From: Pseudomonas fluorescens | Lineage (GTDB): Bacteria; Pseudomonadota; Alphaproteobacteria; UBA2136; UBA6156 | DNA length: 14,347 nt | Direction of reading: 5' to 3' | NCBI GenBank assembly: GCA_003241595.1 | Contig: QFOU01000032.1 | Span: forward strand, 1-14,347 | Shown: positions 1 through 6,481 of the stretch, one piece after another | Position numbering within the stretch: position 1 is the stretch's first letter | Layout of the letters: each line of letters begins with the position of its first letter | The notes under the pieces: generated by a model | The model's database searches: none | What the model was told of the DNA's origin: nothing | The model's input: the letters and a program-made list of their open reading frames with translations, nothing else | Program-made: the position numbers and the translations under genes

Positions 1-175
1 ATAGCGGGCCGAGGGGGGTTTGGGGCCAAGAGAGAATGTTCATGAGCGATAGTATAAATCAGATTGAAAGGGTTGCCAAATGGAGGCGGGAGTTCTATTT
101 GCTTTATACCCATTAAGCCCTTTTAAGAACGTTCCCACGGGGGGGACGATAAGATGGCCTTGGGTAGAGGCAACT
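1..175. other. Left-edge region before the first supported gene
   Basis: No gene can be assigned here. On the + strand the third frame is open from the window edge to a TAA at 114-116. It could be the last 37 codons of an upstream gene, but its composition gives no recognisable family. The remainder is the upstream region of the small + strand gene that starts at 176. Confidence 0.4.
73..101 (+). promoter_or_regulatory. Possible sigma-70-like promoter for the small + strand gene
   Basis: TTGCCA (73-78) and TATTTG (96-101) are separated by 17 bases, roughly 75 bases upstream of the ATG at 176. The -10 match is imperfect, so this is only a candidate. Confidence 0.25.
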
Positions 176-514
176 ATGACTGAGACAACTGTCGAGAATA
201 AGCCAAAGCGCGGTACTCTTTCTCTTCCTTTCCCTGTCAACAAGGAAAACTTTGCCGGTGCACCCATCAAGGTGCGGAAAGGCATAAAGAAGATAAAGTT
301 TGCTGAAGCAGATGCTCGACTCATACAGGATATGAAGGCGCTGCAAGCGCCTGAAGCTCCTGAGGAGAAGAAGATGCTGGCGGCGTCTGAATCTCCCAAG
401 CCGGAACCGAAAGCGCTGGCGGCGCGAAAGGAACTGGTGGCTCGGAATACTGACTCTAACAGTCAGCAGGCACATGCGTTTTTTGCGAGACGCAATGGCA
501 AAAGGTGGCTTTGA
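176..514 (+). CDS. Small basic, probably disordered protein of unknown function
   Basis: This encodes 112 residues. The ATG at 176 is chosen because a purine-rich stretch (GGGTAGAGG) lies just upstream; an in-frame ATG at 80 would add 32 residues with no visible ribosome site. The protein is rich in Lys, Arg, Ala, Glu and Pro. It has a basic stretch (KVRKGIKKIKF, about residues 38-48), an Ala/Glu/Pro/Lys-rich middle (about 60-90) and a basic tail ending ARRNGKRWL. There is no signal peptide or membrane segment, so it is probably cytoplasmic and largely unstructured. A strong terminator 18 bases past the stop supports a real gene. I do not recognise a family. The basic character would suit nucleic-acid or ribosome binding, but that is a guess. 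Confidence 0.6.
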   Translation: MTETTVENKPKRGTLSLPFPVNKENFAGAPIKVRKGIKKIKFAEADARLIQDMKALQAPEAPEEKKMLAASESPKPEPKALAARKELVARNTDSNSQQAHAFFARRNGKRWL

Positions 515-531
515 TCATCTTTTGTTAAAAG

Positions 532-561
532 TGCGGGAGGCCATTGGCCCCCCGCATTTTT
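532..561 (+). terminator. Intrinsic terminator after the small + strand gene
   Basis: An 11-base stem with one mismatch (TGCGGGAGGCC at 532-542 against GGCCCCCCGCA at 546-556, loop ATT) is followed by five T residues. It lies 18 bases past the TGA at 512-514. Confidence 0.8.
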
Positions 562-590
562 CATGCCGTTGTTGTGCAGCCCTTATAAAG

Positions 591-616
591 AAAGACCCCT
601 ATGCGGGGTCTTTTTT
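591..616. terminator. Bidirectional terminator, mainly for pal-cpoB
   Basis: A perfect 9-base stem (AAAGACCCC at 591-599, GGGGTCTTT at 605-613) has a 5-base loop. It lies 7 bases past the minus-strand stop of cpoB. T-rich runs follow on both strands, with a T6 run on the + strand, so it can also back up the + strand terminator at 532-561. Confidence 0.8.
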
Positions 617-620
617 GGTT

Positions 621-1526
621 TTAGGCCTTAACCTGAAGAAGTTTGTCTTTGGCGCGGGTGGTTTCTGGCGCACTGGGATAGTCTTTCACGAGTTTTTCCC
701 ATGCTGCACGCGCCAGCTTAGGTTGCTTGAGTTGCTCGAGTGCTACGCCCATTTTAAACAGGTTTGCGGGAGCCTTGTTACCTTTGGGAAACGCTTTGAG
801 ACCATCGCGAAACTTAGTTACGGCTTGGGAAGGATTGTTTTGTACGAGGTACACTTCTCCCAGCCAGTAATATGCGTTATCGGCCAAGGAATCGGAGCTG
901 TGGCGCTTCAGAAATTCCTCGAACCAGATCTGTGCGTTCTTGTAATCGGTGGCCGTGAGATACGCGTAGGCCTTATTGTAATGGTCTGCGGCGCTCATGT
1001 CGGCAGGGATGCCAGCAGCAGGCTTAACGGCTGCGGGGGTGGTGGTTGCTTCGGCCGGCGCAGTAGAGGTGGTGACAGGTGTACCTGTTACGGGCGTTGT
1101 GGCTTCGGCGGGAGTTGCTGCAGCAGGTGCTGCGGACGCTTTATCGGTCAGGCTATCGACACGAGCTTCCAAATCGCTCATGCGCATATCCATATCCTTG
1201 ATGTAGTCGTCGAATCTTTTAGCCAGACGTTCGATGGCTTGAATGGCGCGGTCGGAATTACCGCGAAGTTGGCTGGTTTCTTCTTCGATCCCAGTCATCC
1301 GTTGCTCGAGATCGGCAGCGGAGTAGCTTGACATACCACCAATATTTGGCGAACCGGCGCTTGCGGAGCGGCGGGACTCGGTTTTATCGAGGCGCGCTTC
1401 CATAGCATCCAGACGGCGAATAAGGCTGGTTGCATCAACAGAAACCGCCTGCCCCCAACTTTGGTTAACGAGAGTGAGCGAACTCACAGTTATTAACAAA
1501 GCGGGAAGCAGGCGGAGCTTAGGCAT
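621..1526 (-). CDS. cpoB: Cell division coordinator CpoB / Tol-Pal system protein YbgF
   Basis: This is a periplasmic partner of the Tol-Pal system. In characterised bacteria CpoB links outer-membrane constriction to septal peptidoglycan synthesis. The 301-residue protein starts with a signal peptide (hydrophobic stretch 5-20, likely cut after QSWGQA at about 27). It continues with two heptad-rich coiled-coil stretches (about 33-55 and 70-127), a Pro/Ala/Thr linker (about 131-176) and a C-terminal TPR domain (about 180-297, with ADHYNKAYAYL, DNAYYWLGEVYL and KAPANLFKMGVAL). This order is the family standard. It lies 37 bases downstream of pal, as in most Tol-Pal operons, with a likely ribosome site AGGTAG before the ATG. 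A terminator follows directly. The linker is a little longer and more Thr-rich than in E. coli, and it contains two copies of a PAEATT repeat. Confidence 0.92.
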   Translation of the reverse strand: MPKLRLLPALLITVSSLTLVNQSWGQAVSVDATSLIRRLDAMEARLDKTESRRSASAGSPNIGGMSSYSAADLEQRMTGIEEETSQLRGNSDRAIQAIERLAKRFDDYIKDMDMRMSDLEARVDSLTDKASAAPAAATPAEATTPVTGTPVTTSTAPAEATTTPAAVKPAAGIPADMSAADHYNKAYAYLTATDYKNAQIWFEEFLKRHSSDSLADNAYYWLGEVYLVQNNPSQAVTKFRDGLKAFPKGNKAPANLFKMGVALEQLKQPKLARAAWEKLVKDYPSAPETTRAKDKLLQVKA

Positions 1527-1563
1527 CTTTTCTACCTAGTATCTAAGTTAACTTAACTTAGAA

Positions 1564-2103
1564 CTATTGCAGAACGATAACACCGCGGCGGTTCTTAGCC
1601 CATGCGGCTTCATCGTGACCGTCAACAGCCGGACGCTCTTTACCGTAGCTGATGGTGGTCAGCTGCTCAGCAGTCAGGCCGGTACCGATGAGGTACTTCT
1701 TCATGGATACGGCACGACGGTCGCCGAGGGCCAGGTTGTACTCACGGGTACCGCGCTCGTCGGCGTGGCCTTCGAGGGTTACACCCTTAACGTCGTTGGA
1801 CTTAGCGAATGCGCTGAACTTGTTCAGGGTGCCTTCGGCGTCGCCACGGATGGCTGCGCTGTCGTAGTCGAAGTAAACCTTGTCAAAGCCGCCAGCTACG
1901 AACTCTTGTTCGAACTTGCTCTTAACATCGCTGCTGTTGGGGTAAGCGCCAGCGCCACCTTTACCGTTAGCGTAGGCACCTTCGCCGTACTTGCTGCCGT
2001 TGGCAACAGGGGCTACATCCAGGTCTGGGCTCTTCAGGCAGGAGCAGGCAGACAGGGCTGCAACTACTGCAAGGAGGCCGGCTTTCATCGGGAGCTTGGT
2101 CAT
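1564..2103 (-). CDS. pal: Peptidoglycan-associated lipoprotein Pal
   Basis: Pal is an outer-membrane lipoprotein that binds peptidoglycan non-covalently and works with TolB and TolA in envelope integrity and division. The 179-residue precursor has a short signal and the lipobox LSAC, which gives Cys20 as the lipidated residue. Ser21 follows it, compatible with sorting to the outer membrane. A Gly/Tyr/Ala-rich linker (about 35-57) leads to an OmpA-like domain (about 70-179). Conserved residues are visible: VYFDYDSAAI, EGHADERGTREYN (115-123 region), LGDRRA and NRRGVIV, which form the diaminopimelate-binding pocket in this family. A ribosome site AGAGGA lies 8 bases before the ATG. cpoB follows at 37 bases. 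TolB, normally just upstream, is absent; the upstream stretch is mostly noncoding and then icd. Confidence 0.95.
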   Translation of the reverse strand: MTKLPMKAGLLAVVAALSACSCLKSPDLDVAPVANGSKYGEGAYANGKGGAGAYPNSSDVKSKFEQEFVAGGFDKVYFDYDSAAIRGDAEGTLNKFSAFAKSNDVKGVTLEGHADERGTREYNLALGDRRAVSMKKYLIGTGLTAEQLTTISYGKERPAVDGHDEAAWAKNRRGVIVLQ

Positions 2104-2127
2104 GATTATGATCCTCTTGTCTCGTCT

Positions 2128-2325
2128 TTAGTTAATTTCGTCTTTTAGCACTTTCACCCTACAACCATTGGGTGTTGGCACCTTAAGCACGCCGTTTCGG
2201 TTACGCAAGCAATATTCACAAAACAAATCATAAATCGGTTTTGTGTCTAATGCCGTACCGTTGCAAACAGTTATATGCGCCTTGTGTTCCGCTTGCAATC
2301 GCAGAAGGGTATCAAAAGTGCTCAA
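2128..2325 (-). CDS. Doubtful 65-residue ORF upstream of pal
   Basis: The only available start is TTG at 2323-2325, because an in-frame stop lies five codons upstream. No good ribosome site precedes it. The predicted peptide has four Cys, two of them in FCEYCLRNRNG, which faintly recalls a metal-binding knuckle. Codon use (ATA, TTA, AGG, CTA) differs from the strongly biased neighbouring genes. It ends 24 bases before the pal ATG, so it could lie in the pal leader. It may be a chance ORF, a decayed gene or a foreign small gene. Confidence 0.25.
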   Translation of the reverse strand: MSTFDTLLRLQAEHKAHITVCNGTALDTKPIYDLFCEYCLRNRNGVLKVPTPNGCRVKVLKDEIN

Positions 2326-2376
2326 TACGGATGCCCACTATGTCCTTTTTGCATCGGCGATAAGCCCCACGTAAGC

Positions 2377-2392
2377 TTGGGTTGTAACCCAA
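2377..2392. repeat. Perfect inverted repeat, candidate operator
   Basis: TTGGGTT and AACCCAA, 7 bases each, flank a central GT. The centre is too short for a hairpin loop, so a dimeric-protein binding site is more likely than a terminator. It lies about 275 bases upstream of pal and about 50 upstream of the doubtful ORF. Confidence 0.35.
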
Positions 2393-2440
2393 CGAAGCGA
2401 CTGAGAAAAAAGGTGCTTTTAAATATTTAAAAATATCTGA

Positions 2441-2466
2441 AAAAAGAAGCGGCCCCCGAGGGCCGC
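2441..2466 (-). terminator. Intrinsic terminator of icd
   Basis: A perfect 7-base GC stem (2449-2455 and 2460-2466, loop CCGA) reads on the minus strand into TTCTTTTTT. It lies 35 bases past the icd stop. Confidence 0.85.
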
Positions 2467-2501
2467 GTTCTCTATATATAGCGCTTGGTCGCGTTGACCG
2501 G

Positions 2502-3956
2502 TTAGCTGGAGGCTTTTCCGGAGAAGCCGGGCACGTGGTCGAACGTATAGAGGTTTTCCACTTTAACCCAATCGAGGCCCAGTGCCTCCAAGTTGTGCAA
2601 GACCGTGCGGATATCGCTGTTACCCACCTCGCCTTCCGGACCGGTAAAGCGGCAGGCCCAGAGATCGGTCACTGCATCGACATCGGCGCGGACATCGGGC
2701 GTTTTCGGATTGAACATTTCCATACCGCGGCTGCTGATGGATTGCAGCGGCAGGCGGGAGGTTGCGCACTCCATGATTTTGGTGCCCAGCTCGCCGACAT
2801 CCGCGCTGTCGAAATCGACGAAGATATCGACACCGGTAAGGCGCTTGGTACGCACGCTTTGAGTGGTGTCTTCGGCACGCGGCAGTTTGACCGGTTTGCC
2901 GTTACCTGCAGCAAATGGTGTAAGGTTTTTGGGTGACTTGCCGAGGTTCTTGATCACGGCTTCGGCGAACTCGTTTGTAGAGAGAGCTTTTTCACCTTTC
3001 TTCACGATATCTCCGGTGTGCTGGCCGTTCTCCAGAGTGTAGAGCAGCGAGTTACCGATTTTGGCGGCGCACTCGCCCTGACCGACATGGTAGAGCATGA
3101 GTACGGCGGCGTTGATAAGGCCCGACGGGTTTGCGATGCCTTTACCTGCGATATCCGGTGCGCTGCCGTGCACGGCTTCGAACATGGCGCAGCCGGTACC
3201 GATGTTCATGCTACCGGCCAGACCTACGCTACCCGCCACCTGGCTGGCGATATCGGAGACGATATCCCCATAAAGGTTTTCGGTGACGACGACATCGAAC
3301 TTTTCCGGAGTATCGGCGATGCGAGCCATACCGATATCGACGATGAGGCTGTCCTTCTGGATCTCGGGGTATTCGTTACCGATCAGGTTGAAGACCTGGT
3401 GGAAGAGGCCGTCGGTGACCTTCATGATGTTGTCCTTCACCAGGCAAGTGACTTTCTTGCGGCCGTTGGCGCGGGCGTACTCGAAGGCGTAGCGCACGAT
3501 CAGCTCGGTACCCGTGCGGGAGATCAGCTTAACGGCGTGGCAGGTGTCGCGGGTTTGGCGGTATTCGATACCGGCGTAGAGGCTTTCCTCATTCTCGCGG
3601 ACGATGACCATATCGACATTGGCGTGCTTGCTGTGCACGAAGCCATCGAAGGTGCGAACCGGGCGTACGTTGGCGAACTGGCCGAAGGCTTTACGCATGG
3701 TCACGTTCACGGACTTATAGCCGCCGCCTTGCGGAGTGGTGATCGGGGCTTTAAAAAGCAGGCGGTTCTTGCGGATGCTATCCCATGCCTTAGGCTCGAT
3801 ACCATTCATGATGCCGCGTTTGAAGACTTGCTCGCCGAGTTCAACGAAGTCGTATTCCAGTTCAGCGCCGGCGGCTTGCAAAATCTTGATGGTGGCGTCC
3901 ATGATCTCGGGGCCGATACCGTCTCCGCGCGCGACTGTGACCGTTGTTTTTGCCAT
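2502..3956 (-). CDS. icd: Isocitrate dehydrogenase, alphaproteobacterial/Thermus-like type
   Basis: This TCA-cycle enzyme oxidatively decarboxylates isocitrate to 2-oxoglutarate in the cytosol. The start at 3956 (MAKTTVTVARGDGIGPE) has AAGGAG 6 bases upstream. A start at 4064 would add 36 residues and run into the neighbour's terminator. The protein has 484 residues. The substrate-binding stretch is SVNVTMR (82-88) with further Arg residues at 98, 101 and 120. The general acid/base positions are Tyr132 and Lys174, and Asp231 and Asp235 in NLYGDIVSD bind metal. The C-terminal extension (about 345-484, with LTGVDIFVDF, SSRGMEMFNP and FDHVPGF) matches the extra domain of the Thermus enzyme. The cofactor loop reads HGSAPDIAGKGIANP (263-277), with Asp268-Ile269 where the NADP enzyme of E. 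coli has Lys-Tyr. This suggests NAD use. It is flanked by terminators on both sides, so probably monocistronic. Confidence 0.93.
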   Translation of the reverse strand: MAKTTVTVARGDGIGPEIMDATIKILQAAGAELEYDFVELGEQVFKRGIMNGIEPKAWDSIRKNRLLFKAPITTPQGGGYKSVNVTMRKAFGQFANVRPVRTFDGFVHSKHANVDMVIVRENEESLYAGIEYRQTRDTCHAVKLISRTGTELIVRYAFEYARANGRKKVTCLVKDNIMKVTDGLFHQVFNLIGNEYPEIQKDSLIVDIGMARIADTPEKFDVVVTENLYGDIVSDIASQVAGSVGLAGSMNIGTGCAMFEAVHGSAPDIAGKGIANPSGLINAAVLMLYHVGQGECAAKIGNSLLYTLENGQHTGDIVKKGEKALSTNEFAEAVIKNLGKSPKNLTPFAAGNGKPVKLPRAEDTTQSVRTKRLTGVDIFVDFDSADVGELGTKIMECATSRLPLQSISSRGMEMFNPKTPDVRADVDAVTDLWACRFTGPEGEVGNSDIRTVLHNLEALGLDWVKVENLYTFDHVPGFSGKASS

Positions 3957-4040
3957 TGGAGGCTCCTTTTCTTCTTTATTCAGGGGTAATGATGCAGCCA
4001 ACATAACCAAGTTGTTGAGCGTTGGAAATTGCTTAGGGCC

Positions 4041-4070
4041 AAAAAAGAAGCGGGGGTGTAGCACCCCCGC
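4041..4070 (-). terminator. Intrinsic terminator of the proline-rich protein gene
   Basis: A perfect 9-base stem (GCGGGGGTG at 4050-4058, CACCCCCGC at 4062-4070, loop TAG) is followed on the minus strand by TTCTTTTTT. It lies 20 bases past the stop at 4091 and separates this gene from icd. Confidence 0.88.
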
Positions 4071-4090
4071 CCGATTTGTTAGGTTATCGG

Positions 4091-5719
4091 TTAAAGTTTG
4101 CTGCGTTCGTCTTCGAACTGGATAACCTGATCGGGAGACTGAAGCGGCTCGGCCTTGGGCACAAATTTAAGCTGTGGCAGCGGACGAGCCGTTGCGTTGC
4201 TGGGGCCCTGGTAGTTTTGAGGCTGGCCCATATCTTCCAGAATAGACGCCTGTGTTGGCATTTGTTGAGTGCCAAGCCCCTCGCCTTGCGCCTTGGTAGG
4301 CACCGCAGCAGGTGCGGGTGCGGGAGTTTGAGCCGCGGGTTTCAATGCCGGAACCGTGGTTTGAGATTTGATCTCTTCAGCAGGTTTGCTGGCAGTTACT
4401 TTAGCGACTTCTACACGCGAGACTTGGGCGCGGGTTTCCACATCCTTCGTTAATTCCATTGCGCGGTTATATGCATCGAAATTGCTGGGCGCGCGACCGG
4501 TTGTGCCACCCGAGGTAATATCTTGAGTATTTGGCACCAGTTTGGCGGATGGTTCTGGCGGGGCTGCGGGAACCTCTTTGCTCTCGGGGGCCGGCGCCGT
4601 GTACAGCTCGGCCGGCGTAGCTTCTTGCAGCGGTTGAGCCGGAACGGTTTCTGGCGCTTTGGGAGCGGGCGCGAGTTGAAGGGGGCCTGCCGGAGCATTG
4701 GCGGGGATGGTCAGCCCCTGCCCTTCGGGATTGGGGATCTTATTACCGGACTGCGGCAGAGTGGGCAGCGGGGTATCGACCTCTGGTTCGGCGGCGGTGG
4801 TATCGCGGTAATTCGACGGAGCCAGTTGCGCCGGTTGCGGTACGATATTGCCGGGAACGGCTGGCAGGATATTGATCTGCGCCGGTGTTTCCACCGGTTT
4901 AGCGAGGCCAGCATCGCTAGGTGTGACGACTGTAACAGTGGTGGGCGCAGGCAAAGTTGCGGCTGGCATGGGAGTAGTCACGGCTACGCCGGGCAGAATG
5001 CGCTCGGGCGCTGGAACGGGTTCGCCATCTTTGCCATAGATAAAGACCTGGGACGGAACTTGGGGTGCCGGTGTAATGCGAGTGAGGCCGCCATCGACCG
5101 GAATAAGAGGTACGGCTTGCGGAGAGAGTTCGCGGTCGGTACCCGTGATCTCAAGGCGGCGCACGTTAAACTTGCTGCCTTTTTCCAGCGTGAATTTAAT
5201 GTCGATGCCGGGCTGGCTAAATGTCTGTGACTTCTGGCTCCAGAATGCATCGGAGACCCCGCCGGCGATAGAGGCAGGCACAAAGCGGCCAACGACGTGT
5301 TGGAGGAATTTCATGGCGGTTTCAGCCTCACCCGCGTTGGGGTTGGTGTTTGCCGGCCAGTCGCGGTACAGCAGGCGAACCTTGCCGACGCCGCTTTGCT
5401 GGGATTTATCGAGATAGAGGCTGATCGTGGCGAAGTCTCCGCCTTTACAGAGGAAGTCGTAGCGGGCATTGCCGTAACTGGGGCCTAAGCGACCGTCTTT
5501 GCTGATCCATTTGCAGGGCAGGTTTTGCGTGATGGCCTGTTCTTCCCGCTGGAAATTGGTGAAGGCGACCAAGCCTTCGGTGCTGGCGGGGGCGCGGCGT
5601 AAAATTTGAATCTGTTCGGCATGCGATTGCGAGACGGAGAGAACCCCGACCAGAACACCAAGAGCAACGCCGTAGGTGGCTTGCGCGAATTGCGGGCGTG
5701 GGGCGAATGCGTACTTCAT
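4091..5719 (-). CDS. Large exported proline-rich protein of unknown function
   Basis: This encodes 542 residues. A hydrophobic N-terminal segment (about 15-30) with a likely cleavage after SHA (34) indicates export. Residues about 36-195 look like a compact domain with one Cys pair (Cys69 in LPCKW, Cys91 in FLCKGG), well placed for a disulfide, and alternating strand-like stretches (ATISLYLD, VGKVRLLYRDW, IDIKFTLEKG, NVRRLEITG). From about 200 to the end it is very rich in Pro, Ala, Thr and Gln, with blocks such as PAPAPAAVP, and is probably extended or disordered. It could span the periplasm. No membrane anchor is seen at the C-terminus. The ATG at 5719 has only a weak ribosome site. The strand pattern and Cys spacing loosely recall small exported alphaproteobacterial domains (DUF6030-like), but I could not confirm this. 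Function unknown. Confidence 0.8.
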   Translation of the reverse strand: MKYAFAPRPQFAQATYGVALGVLVGVLSVSQSHAEQIQILRRAPASTEGLVAFTNFQREEQAITQNLPCKWISKDGRLGPSYGNARYDFLCKGGDFATISLYLDKSQQSGVGKVRLLYRDWPANTNPNAGEAETAMKFLQHVVGRFVPASIAGGVSDAFWSQKSQTFSQPGIDIKFTLEKGSKFNVRRLEITGTDRELSPQAVPLIPVDGGLTRITPAPQVPSQVFIYGKDGEPVPAPERILPGVAVTTPMPAATLPAPTTVTVVTPSDAGLAKPVETPAQINILPAVPGNIVPQPAQLAPSNYRDTTAAEPEVDTPLPTLPQSGNKIPNPEGQGLTIPANAPAGPLQLAPAPKAPETVPAQPLQEATPAELYTAPAPESKEVPAAPPEPSAKLVPNTQDITSGGTTGRAPSNFDAYNRAMELTKDVETRAQVSRVEVAKVTASKPAEEIKSQTTVPALKPAAQTPAPAPAAVPTKAQGEGLGTQQMPTQASILEDMGQPQNYQGPSNATARPLPQLKFVPKAEPLQSPDQVIQFEDERSKL

Positions 5720-5816
5720 TAGCCCGTATTCTAACCATGAACGATGCCGAACGGCTGCTTGAATTCGCTTAACATGCGCCCTTTAAGGTACAGGGTGTGA
5801 TTGCTAGGCAACTGAA

Positions 5817-5836
5817 AAGACCCCTTGCGGGGCCTT
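5817..5836 (-). terminator. Weak terminator after the Ivy-like gene
   Basis: The stem AAGACCCC / GGGGCCTT (5817-5824 and 5829-5836) has one A-C mismatch and a TTGC loop. On the minus strand it is followed by TTTTCAGTT. It lies 17 bases past the stop at 5854. Its short T-run suggests some read-through into the proline-rich gene. Confidence 0.6.
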
Positions 5837-5853
5837 AATGAATTTGCGCGCAT

Positions 5854-6474
5854 CTAGTCTTCGCTTGTTGCATCGGCCAGCCATTGCTTGAGGCTGGGGA
5901 TGGCGGCGTCGGGCCAGCTCATCAGACTGGGGCGCATAACAACCTTGTTTTGCGAAACAAAGGCGACAAAAACCTTATGTGCGTAGGGCTCCACAATCAG
6001 CAGGCTGCGTTTGGTATCACATTCGGTTTCGAGGCATCCGAAGGTTTTGTAAAGACCGAGACCAAGAGCTTCCACCTTAGGATTGGAGCCGAGATAGGAC
6101 GCCCATGTTGCGTAATCATCTCTCAGCAGGTTTTGGGCAGAGATCTCTACGCCGCTGTAGTTGAGCAGATTCTGCGGCAATGGAACGGTATCGGACGGCG
6201 TTTGAGCAACCGAAGGCCAAGGCGTAGCGGGGTGCAATTGCGTGTTAAGCGGCACAATGGTGGGAGTGGCTTCGGCGGCTGCTTCCGGGAGAAAGTTTTC
6301 GAGAACATGGGCAGCGCTATCAAGCGTGTTTGATGCGCCTTCTGCTTTCGGCTCGGCTGCGGCAGGTGCAGTTTCAGACACCGATTGCGCGTAAGCGGCG
6401 AATGTCAGCGTGCACGTAATGGTAATTGCTGCAATCGACGGAATAGACGAGTAAAAGCGGGGGAGAGTGACCAT
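5854..6474 (-). CDS. Exported protein with Ivy-like C-x4-C motif, unknown function
   Basis: This encodes 206 residues. A signal peptide (hydrophobic 11-27, likely cut after AYA at 29) is followed by an Ala/Glu/Pro-rich linker (about 31-100) and a C-terminal domain (about 105-206). That domain contains FGCLETECDTKRSLLIVEP, with Cys147 and Cys152, then strands KVFVAFVSQNKVV and a Trp near LMSWPD. Inhibitors of vertebrate lysozyme (Ivy) carry a C-x4-C loop followed by Arg and two strands ending in a Phe-containing segment, and the order here is similar. The loop residues differ (LETE instead of KPHD), so this is a fold-level suggestion only. The ATG follows the stop of the 180-residue gene by 7 bases and its ribosome site AAAGG overlaps that stop, so translation is probably coupled. 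Periplasmic location is inferred. Confidence 0.78.
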   Translation of the reverse strand: MVTLPRFYSSIPSIAAITITCTLTFAAYAQSVSETAPAAAEPKAEGASNTLDSAAHVLENFLPEAAAEATPTIVPLNTQLHPATPWPSVAQTPSDTVPLPQNLLNYSGVEISAQNLLRDDYATWASYLGSNPKVEALGLGLYKTFGCLETECDTKRSLLIVEPYAHKVFVAFVSQNKVVMRPSLMSWPDAAIPSLKQWLADATSED

Positions 6475-6481
6475 GAGGCCT

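Larger units (their letters stand above)
2104..2448. other. Largely noncoding stretch upstream of pal
   Basis: This gap between icd and pal contains one doubtful 65-codon minus-strand ORF (2128-2325), a 16-base inverted repeat (2377-2392) and an AT-rich tract (about 2419-2445) that merges into the icd terminator. It must hold the pal promoter, but I could not pick convincing -35/-10 boxes. No tRNA, SRP RNA or tmRNA hallmarks are seen. A small RNA or a long 5' leader is possible. Confidence 0.5.

Noticed and set aside
1544..1555. 12-base palindrome TAAGTTAACTTA between pal and cpoB
   Set aside because: It is short, AT-rich and without a T-run or other sign of function. It may be chance in a 37-base gap.
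3957..4064. Longer isocitrate dehydrogenase start adding 36 residues
   Set aside because: The extra stretch overlaps the terminator hairpin of the upstream gene, lacks a ribosome site and is not typical of the family; the start at 3956 has AAGGAG at the right distance.
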